A program made the position numbers and the translations under genes. From contig CBDBKL010000008.1 of NCBI GenBank assembly GCA_965206675.1, forward strand, positions 62,001 to 126,000: a stretch of DNA of 64,000 bases, given 5' to 3'. The notes beneath the pieces are model-generated. The model saw only the letters and a program-made list of their open reading frames with translations. It was not told the DNA's origin and made no database searches. The stretch's first letter is position 1; each line of letters starts with the position of its first letter. Below, one piece after another: positions 8,687 to 17,907 of the stretch. This DNA is from CBDBKL01 sp965206675. GTDB lineage: Bacteria > Bdellovibrionota > Bdellovibrionia > Bdellovibrionales > JAKFYE01.

Positions 8687-8947
8687 TTATGGAGAATTGG
8701 AATCAGAAGTTTGTTTAATAAGACTGTCTAGCTTAGATTCTAGTTTGTTAAAACGTTCGTTAGATTTGGCATTAGAATCTGAATGAAGATAAAGAGGGAC
8801 AGCTAATGATATAGCAGCTGCTAAAGTAACAATAATGCTCACAAAAAACATGTCATTCTCCCACATTCTATTTAAATATTCATATCCTCTATTTATATTT
8901 TCATAGTGTACTTGATTTATTTTATCAATCAAATCTTGTTTGCTCAT
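8687..8947 (-). CDS. Small single-pass membrane protein
   Basis: 86 residues with one clear transmembrane segment (about residues 34-54, FVSIIVTLAAAISLAVPLYL) followed by a charged helix with heptad-like leucines (NERFNKLESKLDSLIKQ). AGGAG lies five bases before the ATG, which supports a real gene. I do not recognise the family. The form (one anchor plus a short coiled coil) fits a small membrane accessory protein, but no role can be assigned. It sits just ahead of a small lipoprotein gene on the same strand. Confidence 0.6.
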   Translation of the reverse strand: MSKQDLIDKINQVHYENINRGYEYLNRMWENDMFFVSIIVTLAAAISLAVPLYLHSDSNAKSNERFNKLESKLDSLIKQTSDSNSP

Positions 8948-9014
8948 TGCATCTCCTATTTATTATAACTTCAAATCAAAGATGTTGTAAACATTACGCA
9001 TTAAAACTAGTTTG

Positions 9015-9371
9015 TCAATTTAGAGGCATGGCGCATACAGCACTATCCATAAAATAATAACTATAAATATGAACTATCTGAAAATTGGAATCAAAATTGC
9101 ATCTGTGATAATATTGCCCATTTCCAAGTGAAAGCATCCATTCTTCATGCTCTTCCAAAAAATCAGGATGATTAATCTCTCTATGACACTTTGAAACCTC
9201 GTCTTCTGAAGATTCTGTGCATACTGGGGTATTTTCACAACCCTCATGGTCATTAAATCCACAGGTATCTACTGTGACAATAGACTCATTACTTGATTGA
9301 GTTTTTTGTCCCTTTTCTTCAGAGCATCCCTGAATTATTAATAATAAAGTTATTATCCTAAATACTCTCAT
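9015..9371 (-). CDS. Small cysteine-rich lipoprotein
   Basis: 118 residues. The N-terminus MRVFRIITLLLIIQGC is a short type-II signal peptide with lipobox IQGC (Cys16). The mature part has six further cysteines (CGF, GCEN, VCTE, KCHR, RCNF, VCAM), which suggests disulfides in the periplasm or at the surface. I do not recognise the family. About 70 bases separate it from the small membrane protein gene downstream. Confidence 0.65.
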   Translation of the reverse strand: MRVFRIITLLLIIQGCSEEKGQKTQSSNESIVTVDTCGFNDHEGCENTPVCTESSEDEVSKCHREINHPDFLEEHEEWMLSLGNGQYYHRCNFDSNFQIVHIYSYYFMDSAVCAMPLN

Positions 9372-9828
9372 GTAAAATGTATCGACCTTGATCGGGGGGG
9401 GATCTTTAGTGTCAAAATCGTTTACACTGCTTTAGGGATAGTTTCATATCTCACCACGATATTTTATATATCCCATACAAAGAATACATTGGAACCTTTA
9501 TCCTGAAGGTTTATATAATGATTCACATTGAGACATGAATGAGTTAACTACTTCTCGTATCTAGCAGGTGCTATTAATAAACCTTACAGAAATCCAAGGG
9601 GGTTTTTAAAGTTTATATCAACTGATAAAAACATTATATTGTAATTAATTTTATATTTTAATCATACTCTGAATAGAAGAGTGCACTTCATTTAAAATCC
9701 TAAGAGAATCTGATAACAACTATCTTTCGTGAACCGAATTTTCAAATGCAAAAAGTATCTTCATTATTATCTTAATTCTTTTAGTAAATAAATTTGAGAT
9801 CATTGTTTAACAAACATCTTATGCTAAC
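9372..9828. other. AT-rich intergenic region, no gene seen
   Basis: About 450 bases, AT-rich, with stops in all frames. It contains one G-run (9393-9400). I see no tRNA, repeat or convincing stem-loop. It lies between a response regulator gene that ends here and a lipoprotein gene that starts here, so it should hold the lipoprotein promoter. Confidence 0.4.
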
Positions 9829-10338
9829 CTAGTCGTTCAATGTAAGGAGTGTTTTAATTGTCTTTTTAACCTTTTCAATATCAAAAGGTTTTTTAATATA
9901 GTCACTTGCTCCGACTGCAAATCCCTTTTTAATATCCGATTTATCTTTTTTTCCTGAAATAAATATAAGTGGGATTTTTTTCAAATCTTTATGTTGTCTT
10001 AAAAGTTTAGCCAATTCATATCCATCAACCCAAGGCAATCCAATATCCAATAAGATAAGATCAATAGGAGAATCATCTAAAACAAGAGAAAGCTGTGTTC
10101 CATCAACAACCGTGATAACTTTGTAGCCTTCCGTCTCTAACAAACGATGTAGGCTTTTCCGAACGGATTCATCATCATCAATAATGAGCACAGTTTTCCG
10201 CTCTTCCTTTTGAACAAGATTGCGATAATCTTTAAGAGAAACAACTCTCTCTTTTTTAATCCGGTCTTTTGTAACACGTGCAATTTTATCAATTAGCTCT
10301 TGTGTATTTATATTTTTATCCGGCCCTTTTATACTCAT
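9829..10338 (-). CDS. Single-domain response regulator (REC)
   Basis: 169 residues from the ATG at 10338. A TTG at 10374 is possible but has no properly spaced Shine-Dalgarno. A ~45-residue basic N-terminal extension precedes a complete receiver domain: acidic pair IDDDES, phospho-acceptor aspartate in LILLDIGLPWVDGYEL (about residue 98), the switch serine in FISGKK, and the lysine in YIKKPF. No output domain follows, so it probably signals through protein contacts, as CheY- or DivK-like proteins do. No histidine kinase is nearby. Confidence 0.85.
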   Translation of the reverse strand: MSIKGPDKNINTQELIDKIARVTKDRIKKERVVSLKDYRNLVQKEERKTVLIIDDDESVRKSLHRLLETEGYKVITVVDGTQLSLVLDDSPIDLILLDIGLPWVDGYELAKLLRQHKDLKKIPLIFISGKKDKSDIKKGFAVGASDYIKKPFDIEKVKKTIKTLLTLND

Positions 10339-10344
10339 GATGTA

Positions 10345-10374
10345 ATTATAGGTATAGTCCGATCTATCGAACAA
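10345..10374 (-). promoter_or_regulatory. Possible promoter giving a leaderless mRNA
   Basis: A perfect TATAAT (complement at 10345-10350) lies six bases before the ATG at 10338, with a weak TTGTTC box 18 bases further upstream. If used, transcription would start at about the ATG, which would explain the lack of a Shine-Dalgarno. The -35 match is poor. Confidence 0.35.
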
Positions 10375-10469
10375 GTCCTAATATGTAAGCTGAAAACATG
10401 AACGATTTCCTATCAAAAATATATAAGATTTTATTAAGACCTTTGTAATTGCTTTGAAGAAAAGGTTTA

Positions 10470-10732
10470 TTTTTCTTTTCCGAGCGCAAGGCATATCGTG
10501 GACAGAGGCATATTTACTATTTTAGGTTTTGTGAGGGAATTTTTTCTCAAGGATTTCAAAACGAGTTTTCTGAGGCGCAGGGCGTATCTCCCAAAGGGAG
10601 AGACGAGCCTACGGCCCTCAGAATTGTTTGAGCTTTTGGAAGCCTTGAGAAAAAATTCCCCGTTCAGCTTAAAAAGAAAGGTGCAAAAAAAGCGGATACA
10701 ACCGAAGCGATTTAAATGATACGTTTTCAACA
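10470..10732. repeat. Large fold-back repeat element, copy B
   Basis: Second full copy of the element at 6211-6526. The core palindrome is 10535-10660: arms 10535-10561 and 10634-10660 pair at 25 of 27 positions, and the inner stem pairs TCTCCC with GGGAGA around AAA. Copy B's arm sequence (CTCAAGG) differs from copy A's (CAGTAGG), yet each copy remains self-complementary. Its edge overlaps the 3' end of the ABC ATPase gene by a few bases. Confidence 0.85.
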
Positions 10733-12457
10733 GTCCGATCGATGAGCGACGCTCTCCAAGCCTTTGGGAATCCCTTTGGGTATGGCACTCAACAAGGTTT
10801 TCGTATACTCTTTTTTAGGGTCAGCATAGATAGCTTCTGCTGATGCTTTCTCAATAATCTTTCCCTTATTCATAACAGCCAATTCATCTGAAATAAACTT
10901 CACAACGCTGAGGTCATGACTAATAAAAATATATGTTAAATTCAGTTTCTCTTGAAGATCTAATAAAAGGTTTAAAATTTGAGCTTGAATTGACACATCC
11001 AAGGCAGAAACCGACTCATCACAAACAATAAACTCTGGATTAACAGCTAAAGCTCTGGCGATACAAATCCTCTGCCTCTGCCCCCCAGAAAACTCATGAG
11101 GATAGCGGTTGAGAAAATTTGGTTCCAGATCGACTTGTTCCATCAAATAAGAAGCCAGCTCTAACCGCTCTTTTCTTTTAGATTTAATATTATGAATCTC
11201 AAGGGGTTCCATAATAGCAGAGGCCACTGTCATTCTGGGATTTAAAGAGGCGTAAGGGTCTTGAAAGATAATTTGCATATTTCGCCGCAAACCTCGCATC
11301 TCTTCTTTATTCGCTCGAGTTATATCCTTACCTTTAAACTCAATTTTCCCAGATTGAGGTTCAAGAAGTTTTAAAAGAGTTCTACCCAGGGTTGTTTTTC
11401 CACAACCCGATTCACCAACCAAGCCTAATGTACGCCCTTTATAAATTTTTAATGAAACATCATCAACAGCCTTAACCCAACTCTGTACTCGCCCTAAAAA
11501 ACCACCTTTAATAGGAAAATACTTTTTTAAACTTTCAACTTCCAAAAGGATTTCTTCATCTGAACTTAAGGGAGTTTTTTGAGTCTCCCCTATAGATTTC
11601 ACATCAAAATCCAAAGCCTTCCCACTTTCACTTAAAAAATCACTAACCGTAGGAAGACGTTTTGGAGTTTTATCGAGTGATGGTCGGCACGCCAATAACC
11701 CCCGTGTGTATGGATGTTTTGAATTTATAAAAATATCTTTTGCCGTAGCCTTTTCAACAATATTTCCTCCATACATAACAACAACATCATCGGCAATATC
11801 ACCAATCACACCCAAGTCATGAGTGATAAACAAAACACTCATTTGATACTGCTCTTGAAGACTAGCAAGAAGTTCTAAGATTTGTTTTTGAATTGTTACA
11901 TCCAGAGCTGTTGTGGGCTCATCAGCAATAAGAACATCTGGCTCACAAGCAATAGCCATTGCAATCATAACCCTCTGTCTTTGGCCTCCACTCATTTCAT
12001 GTGGAAAAGAATCTATACGAGCTTCCGGGTTCACTATCCCCACTTTATGCAATAAATGAATTGCTTTTTCTCTGGCCTCTTTTTTATTTAATTTTTGATG
12101 GAGAACAATTGTCTCCATGATTTGATCCCCTACATTAAATACAGGATTTAAACTCGTCATAGGCTCTTGAAAAATCATAGATATCCCATTACCTCTGATT
12201 TTTCGCATTTCAGATTCTGAAAGCTTTAATAAGTCGACGCCATTAAATAAAATCTCACCTTGAGTGATTTTTCCAGGAGGTGATGCAACCAAACGCATCA
12301 CCGCTAAGCTAGAAACACTCTTTCCAGAGCCTGATTCTCCCACCAAACCTACAGTTTTTCCTTTAGGGATAGAAAAAGAAGCATTCTTTACGGCATGAAC
12401 AATGCCGTCCTCTGTCTTAAAATCAACCGATAGATTTTTAATTTCAATAATATTCAT
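10727..12457 (-). CDS. Fused double ATPase of peptide ABC transporter (DppD-DppF/YejF-like)
   Basis: About 576 residues from the ATG at 12457; the nine codons upstream lack a good start signal. Two complete ABC ATPase units in tandem: the first with Walker A GESGSGKS, signature MSGGQRQR and Walker B VLIADEPTTALD; the second with GESGCGKT, FSGGQRQR and FIVCDESVSALD. It powers uptake of oligopeptides or similar solutes from the cytoplasmic face. It is last in an operon with a binding protein and two permeases. Its C-terminal end, HRSDC, falls in fold-back repeat B, so the repeat may have replaced the original last codons. Confidence 0.92.
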   Translation of the reverse strand: MNIIEIKNLSVDFKTEDGIVHAVKNASFSIPKGKTVGLVGESGSGKSVSSLAVMRLVASPPGKITQGEILFNGVDLLKLSESEMRKIRGNGISMIFQEPMTSLNPVFNVGDQIMETIVLHQKLNKKEAREKAIHLLHKVGIVNPEARIDSFPHEMSGGQRQRVMIAMAIACEPDVLIADEPTTALDVTIQKQILELLASLQEQYQMSVLFITHDLGVIGDIADDVVVMYGGNIVEKATAKDIFINSKHPYTRGLLACRPSLDKTPKRLPTVSDFLSESGKALDFDVKSIGETQKTPLSSDEEILLEVESLKKYFPIKGGFLGRVQSWVKAVDDVSLKIYKGRTLGLVGESGCGKTTLGRTLLKLLEPQSGKIEFKGKDITRANKEEMRGLRRNMQIIFQDPYASLNPRMTVASAIMEPLEIHNIKSKRKERLELASYLMEQVDLEPNFLNRYPHEFSGGQRQRICIARALAVNPEFIVCDESVSALDVSIQAQILNLLLDLQEKLNLTYIFISHDLSVVKFISDELAVMNKGKIIEKASAEAIYADPKKEYTKTLLSAIPKGIPKGLESVAHRSDC

Positions 12458-12576
12458 ATTCCACTCATTATATTTAGAGCCCATCCTAAAATCAAATTAC
12501 ACTTAAGTTTTCCTCTTAAGCCAAACTTCCATCAAGCCATTAAAAACTTCCAATATATTCTACACGACTTTATCAT

Positions 12577-13455
12577 TTAAGTTCTCCCTTTAAGCCTAGG
12601 ATCAATGGCCCCTCTCAGTGCGTCATTAAATAAGTTAAAGGATAGGACCAATCCCAACATTAAGAGTGTGGCCGCAGCCATACCCCACCAAATACCGCGA
12701 GCCAAATCTTGTTTAGCATCGTCAATCATTAACCCCCATGAAGGTGTTCCCGGCTCGACTCCTAATCCCAGATAACTCAAAATCACTTCCATTTTAATAG
12801 CATATACAAACTGTAAACTGTATTGAATGAGAATAATATGAAAAACATTAGGTAAGATATGAACAAACATGCGTCGTCTATGTGAAGCCCCTAGTGCTTC
12901 TGCCGCAACAACATATTCTCGATTCTTATGCTTCATAAACTCACCACGAATAAGACGACAAAGCGTCACCCAACTTGTCATCCCTATTGCAACATACATA
13001 TTTTCAATACCCTGACCCAACACAAATGATAAGGCAATAAGAAGTAAAATATAAGGTATTGAATCAACTGTCGTGTAAAACCAAACAATCAAGTCATCTA
13101 CAATCCCTCCAAAATATCCGGATAAACTTCCAAGAGTTACACCAATGGGAACAGCAATACTGGCAGCAATAAATCCAATAGAAAGAGCCGTATAAGAACC
13201 ATGAATAGCTCGCGCCAAAACATCACGCCCAAAAAGATCACGACCAAACCAATGAAACCATGAGGGAGCCTCATAGGCTAAATCATTATATACACTATCA
13301 AAACTTGTTGCCACTATTCCCAATTTAGCCAATGCAGCTATTACAAAATATAAAATGATAACCACAAAAGATGTGACAGCTATTTTACTCTTCAGCATTC
13401 TCCGTACAACATCTCCAAATAGTGAATTTGTTGATTTTTTATCTTCTACAGTCAT
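12577..13455 (-). CDS. Peptide ABC transporter permease (DppC/OppC type)
   Basis: 292 residues. A cytoplasmic N-terminus with KSKIAVTSFVVIILYFVIAAL as first membrane helix, the domain after GRDLFGRDVLARAIHG that is typical of DppC/OppC, and the EAA loop (VVAAEALGASHRRRMFVHILPN) that contacts the ATPase. Its start overlaps the end of the DppB-type gene by four bases, so the two are probably translationally coupled. About 120 bases separate it from the fused ATPase gene. Confidence 0.93.
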   Translation of the reverse strand: MTVEDKKSTNSLFGDVVRRMLKSKIAVTSFVVIILYFVIAALAKLGIVATSFDSVYNDLAYEAPSWFHWFGRDLFGRDVLARAIHGSYTALSIGFIAASIAVPIGVTLGSLSGYFGGIVDDLIVWFYTTVDSIPYILLLIALSFVLGQGIENMYVAIGMTSWVTLCRLIRGEFMKHKNREYVVAAEALGASHRRRMFVHILPNVFHIILIQYSLQFVYAIKMEVILSYLGLGVEPGTPSWGLMIDDAKQDLARGIWWGMAAATLLMLGLVLSFNLFNDALRGAIDPRLKGRT

Positions 13456-14393
13456 GACCCCTTCCCCAACTCTACCCTTGGGTCAACAAGGGCGTAACAG
13501 ACATCTGAAAATAAGTTAAAAAGCATATACAAAATAGAGCCAATAACAGTCATCACTTTTATAACTGGAAAATCCGTGTTGTTAAGTGCAACAACCATCA
13601 TGTTCCCAACTCCGGGAATACCAAAAAAATTTTCAAGTAATATGGACCCTGTTAGCAGAAAAGGCATTCGAAGAATAACAATGGTTAATATAGGAATCAT
13701 TGCGTTTTTTAATACATGTTTAAAATATATACAGAGCTGACTTAAACCTTTAGCATTGGCTGTTCTTACATAGTCCTGATTAACTTCATCCATCATCACT
13801 GTTCGATAAAAAAGAACACCAGAGCCTTGAGAAACAATAATCCATATTAACCCAGGAAGAACAAGATACTCCCACCTCTCCATAAAACCAGGGTTCCATC
13901 CAGAAATAGGAAACCACCCCCACTTATACGCAAGAACATATTGAAAAAATAAAATATAAACCAAAAAACTCACGCTCATAAAAGCAAGACATATTGTCAT
14001 AACAATTTTATCTAAAATCCCTTCACGAAAATAAGCTAAAAGTAAAGCTATCGAAATACTCAACAACGTCCCTAAAACAAATGGAGGAATAGAAAGGGAT
14101 AACGAAGCTCCAATTCCATCTTTCAACATGGTAGAAATTTTTTGTTTTGTGGCCCAACTTCTACCAAAATCCAAAGTGAATAGTTCTTTTAAAAAATTAA
14201 AATATTGTATCGGAAGAGGTTGATCTAATCCCAACTGACGTTCCACAACTTTGATTTCTTCAGCAGAAGCCTTTGGCCCAGCCACAATATAGGCTGGGTT
14301 TCCTAAAACATTGAAAAGTAAGAACGTCACCAAGGTAATCCCAACAAGTATAGGGATCATATAAAACATTCGACGAACAATATAAACTAGCAT
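13452..14393 (-). CDS. Peptide ABC transporter permease (DppB/OppB type)
   Basis: 313 residues with the family N-terminus (VRRMFYMIPILVGITLVTFLLF), the early LG-PLPIQYFNFL segment, about six transmembrane helices and the EAA loop RTANAKGLSQLCIYFKHVLKNA. It forms the inner-membrane channel with the DppC-type protein. Its start codon overlaps the last base of the binding-protein gene, so the order is binding protein, DppB, DppC, fused ATPase. Confidence 0.93.
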   Translation of the reverse strand: MLVYIVRRMFYMIPILVGITLVTFLLFNVLGNPAYIVAGPKASAEEIKVVERQLGLDQPLPIQYFNFLKELFTLDFGRSWATKQKISTMLKDGIGASLSLSIPPFVLGTLLSISIALLLAYFREGILDKIVMTICLAFMSVSFLVYILFFQYVLAYKWGWFPISGWNPGFMERWEYLVLPGLIWIIVSQGSGVLFYRTVMMDEVNQDYVRTANAKGLSQLCIYFKHVLKNAMIPILTIVILRMPFLLTGSILLENFFGIPGVGNMMVVALNNTDFPVIKVMTVIGSILYMLFNLFSDVCYALVDPRVELGKGS

Positions 14394-16150
14394 TAGAGAT
14401 TAGCCTTAAATGTGCTTCTCTTCTGTGAATCAATCCGAAGATATTTAAAAAAACCTGAAATTGTGATATGTCTTTTGAAATTTTTTAACCAAGGGTAATA
14501 AATGCGATATCCTAAACGGTGAACATTCGTAACCCAAGGTAGATCTTCAGCTACAATAGCTTTCATTTCATAATACAACTGTGTTCTCTCTGCGCCAGGA
14601 GGAAGTCGCATAGCCTTTTCATAAAGTTCATTATATACGGGGTTGTCATAGTTAGAAGCATTAGGCCCTGGTGACTTGTTTGGCCCATAGAGAAGTTGCA
14701 AAAAATTCTGCGCATCAGGATAATCCGCAAGCCATGCAATTCCCCAAATTTGCAATTTCTTTTCTCGTTGACGTTTAGTGAACTCTGGCCACGTACTCGT
14801 TCTTATTTTTATTTTTATCCCTATACGGCCCATCTCTTGTTTAAAAAATTCTGACATTTGTCGGGCTGTTGATGAACTGGTTGTATCAAAAGTTAATTCC
14901 GGTAAACCTTCACCATTTGGATAACCAGCTTCGGCTAATAATTTTTTGGCTTCCTCAACATTAAAACTTAAATATTTGTTTTCAAATTTAGCATCGTAAC
15001 CATCAATACCTGGAGGAATCGGACTATGAGCATTAATAGCTCGCCCATTATAAAAGCGTTCTATCAATGTTTCCGTATCCATGGCGCGAGCAATGGCTTG
15101 ACGTAATTTTTTATTTTTTCCTATCAAAGGATCTTCCATGTTAAAAGCCGTGTATGTCACATCGGGCTCTTCAGTGACCTCAAGGGCCATCCCTCTCTTT
15201 GCAAGCTCAGGAGAGAGTTTTCCATCCTTAACAGCCGCATCGAAATTATCTTTAGGAATACCAGAAAAATCAAAGTTCCCCTTCATAAAATTTAGCCAAC
15301 GTGGCTGATCCTCTACAATCTCTTCGATGACAACTCTATCAACAAAAGGCATATCTTTTCCTGCATCATTAAGAAGACCTTTTTCTTTATCTCCAGGGGC
15401 TCCTTCAGAAGGGTATTTTTCTCCTCGCCATTTGGGATTTTTCTTCAGAGTAACTTTAGAATTACGCACCCAAGAGTCCAACATATAGGGACCTGTACCA
15501 ACAGGATTGTTTAAATACTCATCTTTATAATATTCAACACATTCCTTTGCTACCGGCCATGTGAAGGTCATTGTTAAAACATACTGAAGTTGAAAATAGG
15601 GTTCTGTTAATTGAAAAACTAAAGTGTGGTCATCGGAGGCTCTCAATCCCCCAATGGGTGTATTGTAATCCGTTGTCCCCTTTTCTCTTCCCTCTCTCCA
15701 TTCATTAAGGCCTTTTATTTTTCCATCTAAAATCCAAAACCCCTCCCCTTTTAATTTTGGATCAGCCAGCCGTTTAAAAGCATATATAAAATCATTTGCA
15801 ACCAATTCACGTCCAATTCCATCTTTGAAGCACTCATTATCATGAAAATAAACTCCCTTTTTAATTGTATATATGTGAACTAAACCATCTCTTGAAACTG
15901 TAGGTAAACTTTCTGCCAAAGAGGGCACAACGGTTAATGGGCGTTTCAGATAGTGGTAATCCATTAAGCCTTCATAAATCTGAGATCCAACAAAGTTCGA
16001 ATAATGATCGCTCATAATAATAGGATCTAGACCTTTAATATTTCCCCTTACACTGGCATAGATGGTGTTATCATTTTGTCCATTATTCTTTTTAGTGCAA
16101 TTTGAGAACAGCAATAAAATAGAAAGAAAAAGTGGGGCTCCATATTTCAT
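14393..16150 (-). CDS. Peptide-binding lipoprotein (extracellular solute-binding protein family 5)
   Basis: About 585 residues. GGAGG lies six bases before the second of two adjacent ATGs, so I prefer 16150. The signal peptide ends FSNC (Cys around 18), a lipobox with Asn at -1 that is unusual for enterobacteria. The body has the family-5 pattern: LDPIIMSDHYSNFVGSQIYEGLMDY, PSLAESLPTVSRDG, and a C-terminal NYDNPVYNELYEKA. It binds oligopeptides or similar ligands in the periplasm and is first in the operon with two permeases and a fused ATPase. Confidence 0.92.
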   Translation of the reverse strand: MKYGAPLFLSILLLFSNCTKKNNGQNDNTIYASVRGNIKGLDPIIMSDHYSNFVGSQIYEGLMDYHYLKRPLTVVPSLAESLPTVSRDGLVHIYTIKKGVYFHDNECFKDGIGRELVANDFIYAFKRLADPKLKGEGFWILDGKIKGLNEWREGREKGTTDYNTPIGGLRASDDHTLVFQLTEPYFQLQYVLTMTFTWPVAKECVEYYKDEYLNNPVGTGPYMLDSWVRNSKVTLKKNPKWRGEKYPSEGAPGDKEKGLLNDAGKDMPFVDRVVIEEIVEDQPRWLNFMKGNFDFSGIPKDNFDAAVKDGKLSPELAKRGMALEVTEEPDVTYTAFNMEDPLIGKNKKLRQAIARAMDTETLIERFYNGRAINAHSPIPPGIDGYDAKFENKYLSFNVEEAKKLLAEAGYPNGEGLPELTFDTTSSSTARQMSEFFKQEMGRIGIKIKIRTSTWPEFTKRQREKKLQIWGIAWLADYPDAQNFLQLLYGPNKSPGPNASNYDNPVYNELYEKAMRLPPGAERTQLYYEMKAIVAEDLPWVTNVHRLGYRIYYPWLKNFKRHITISGFFKYLRIDSQKRSTFKANL

Positions 16151-16244
16151 CATACACCTCCACTGTTCTTTAAAACACTCTAATAGAAAAATATCAAGGT
16201 TCAGAGATAATACTAAAATTTATTAAGAAGTTTTGAGAAAGATT

Positions 16245-16387
16245 AGCCTATCCAAAATTCGTAGTGAAAACGAGCGAGATTCTACTCAGCAAGGATGAAA
16301 GCAAAAACGGCGTCGCCTAAGGCGCATTCAAGGCATTTTTGGACTAGACGCCGTCACAGCTGTTTGTCGTTGGTTTTAGGATAGGCT
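16245..16387. repeat. 143-bp palindromic intergenic element
   Basis: Ends pair as AGCCTATCCAAAA (16245-16257) with TTTTAGGATAGGCT (16374-16387), one base bulged. An inner pair CGGCGTC/GACGCCG encloses a small GCCTAAGGC hairpin. It is more GC-rich than its surroundings and differs in sequence from the 6.2/10.5-kb fold-back family. It looks like a MITE or REP-type element between two divergent genes. Confidence 0.6.
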
Positions 16388-16492
16388 CTTTAGTCATTGT
16401 TCTAGTTTAAAACAACTTAAATTGACTTTCGATAGGGACAACATCTTATAATAGATAATAGAACTTGTCTTTAAAATTGGGGGGCTCATAAC

Positions 16493-17860
16493 ATGATAAA
16501 GTACCTTTCTTCTACATTATTGATTGTACTTATTTTTTTCATTTCCAACCTATCAGCAGATATAGGACTGACTCTAAAGGAACTCAATACCAACATCAGC
16601 ACTTCACAAAAAAAACAAGAGGCCTTATTCAAAGCTGCAAAGAGAAATAGTCCTGAACATATAAAATATCTCAGTGCCTTTCTCCCAGATAGATTAGAAC
16701 AAAGAAGAGTAGAAATAGAAAATAGTCAGGACCCAGAGTATAGAAGACTAAGAAGAAAAGGGGAAACCTACGAAGAATACCTCAAACGCTTTGACAAAAA
16801 TGCAGAACAGCCACTTGAGAATATAGACGTTACAGACGAGCATGGAAAAACAGCTTTACAGTGGGCCGCATGGAATAACTCCGATAAAGCCATAGAGGCT
16901 CTCCTAGATGCCGGATCCAATATAGAGTTTGAAGGAGAATATGGAAGAAGAGCCATACATTATGCTGCTGCAAATAACAAAGTCAAAGCTATCATAGCCC
17001 TCGCTAACAAAGGGGCCGACCTAAATGCTGGAGCTGCAGATGGGCGTACAGCTTTGCATGAAGCCGCACATAACAATCATGTTAAAGCTATAAGAACTCT
17101 TACTCTTAAGAAGGCCAATGTGCATGCTAAGGATCTTGGAGGTAGGACCGCTTTGCATTGGGCCGCACGTGTAGGTAACGTTAAAGCCATAAAGGCTCTT
17201 CTCGAAGCTGGTGCTGATATTAATGCTAGAGACAACGAAGGAAAAACAGCTCTACACTATGCGGGTACATACAATAACTCCAATAAAGCCACTATAAAAA
17301 CCCTTCTTGAAGCAGGGGCAGACATTAATGCTAGAGATAGCGAAGGAAAAACGGCTCTGCATATAGCAGCAGAGAGTTATAACGATAAAATTATAGCAGC
17401 TCTTATTAACAGCGGAGCTAATGTTCACGCTACGGATAGTGAAGGGAAATCAGCTTTGCACTATCTCGCTCTGGGATGTTCTGATAAAGCCTTAAATGAG
17501 TTTGCTAACCGAAAAAAAGCAAACATTGAGAGGACAAAAAAGAATACCGTTCAAGTAGATACTATAACATCAAAGCCACGCACTTGGCCCAAGGATCAAG
17601 CGAGGCCAAAAGATCGAATCAAGGCAACTCTTATAAACGATGATTACAAGAAGCCACCTAAGATTCGAACTCTAAGACAAAACAATCTTAAAGCTATAAA
17701 GACCCTTCTCCAAGCTGGGGCCAGTGCTTACACTACAGATAGTGGTGGAACAACAGCCGTGAGTTATTCAGCCGTTTGTTCAAGTAAGGTTCGAAAAACT
17801 CTTTCTGCCTCATATGACAGCAATGAAAATACCTTTAGTGATGATGCTCTTAGTGATTAA
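16493..17860 (+). CDS. Exported ankyrin-repeat protein
   Basis: 455 residues. GGGGGG lies eight bases before the ATG. A signal peptide (residues 1-22, ending NLSA) is followed by a ~85-residue basic region and about seven ankyrin repeats between residues 110 and 350 (for example GKTALQWAAWNNSDKAIEAL and GRTALHEAAHNNHVKAIRTL), then a Lys/Arg/Pro-rich stretch, one more degenerate repeat and a Ser/Asp tail. Three neighbouring repeats share GADINARD, which suggests recent unit duplication. It should act outside the cytoplasm as a protein-binding scaffold; the target is unknown. It stands alone between intergenic repeats. Confidence 0.88.
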   Translation: MIKYLSSTLLIVLIFFISNLSADIGLTLKELNTNISTSQKKQEALFKAAKRNSPEHIKYLSAFLPDRLEQRRVEIENSQDPEYRRLRRKGETYEEYLKRFDKNAEQPLENIDVTDEHGKTALQWAAWNNSDKAIEALLDAGSNIEFEGEYGRRAIHYAAANNKVKAIIALANKGADLNAGAADGRTALHEAAHNNHVKAIRTLTLKKANVHAKDLGGRTALHWAARVGNVKAIKALLEAGADINARDNEGKTALHYAGTYNNSNKATIKTLLEAGADINARDSEGKTALHIAAESYNDKIIAALINSGANVHATDSEGKSALHYLALGCSDKALNEFANRKKANIERTKKNTVQVDTITSKPRTWPKDQARPKDRIKATLINDDYKKPPKIRTLRQNNLKAIKTLLQAGASAYTTDSGGTTAVSYSAVCSSKVRKTLSASYDSNENTFSDDALSD

Positions 17861-17868
17861 GAGAAGAT

Positions 17869-17907
17869 AAAAAAAAGCGGCTTGCAAAGGGGGGGAGCAA
17901 GCCGCTT
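17869..17907 (-). terminator. Intrinsic terminator for minus-strand transcripts
   Basis: A perfect 11-bp stem (AAGCGGCTTGC at 17875-17885 with GCAAGCCGCTT at 17897-17907). Read on the minus strand it is followed by T residues (17869-17876 are all A on plus), which is the form of a rho-independent terminator. It would end transcription coming from the hydrolase and AceE-like genes about 380 bases away. On the plus strand it lacks a U-tract. Confidence 0.75.

Noticed and set aside
10467..10730. Open frames on both strands of fold-back element B
   Set aside because: Both strands are open because the sequence is a palindrome; composition is not protein-like.
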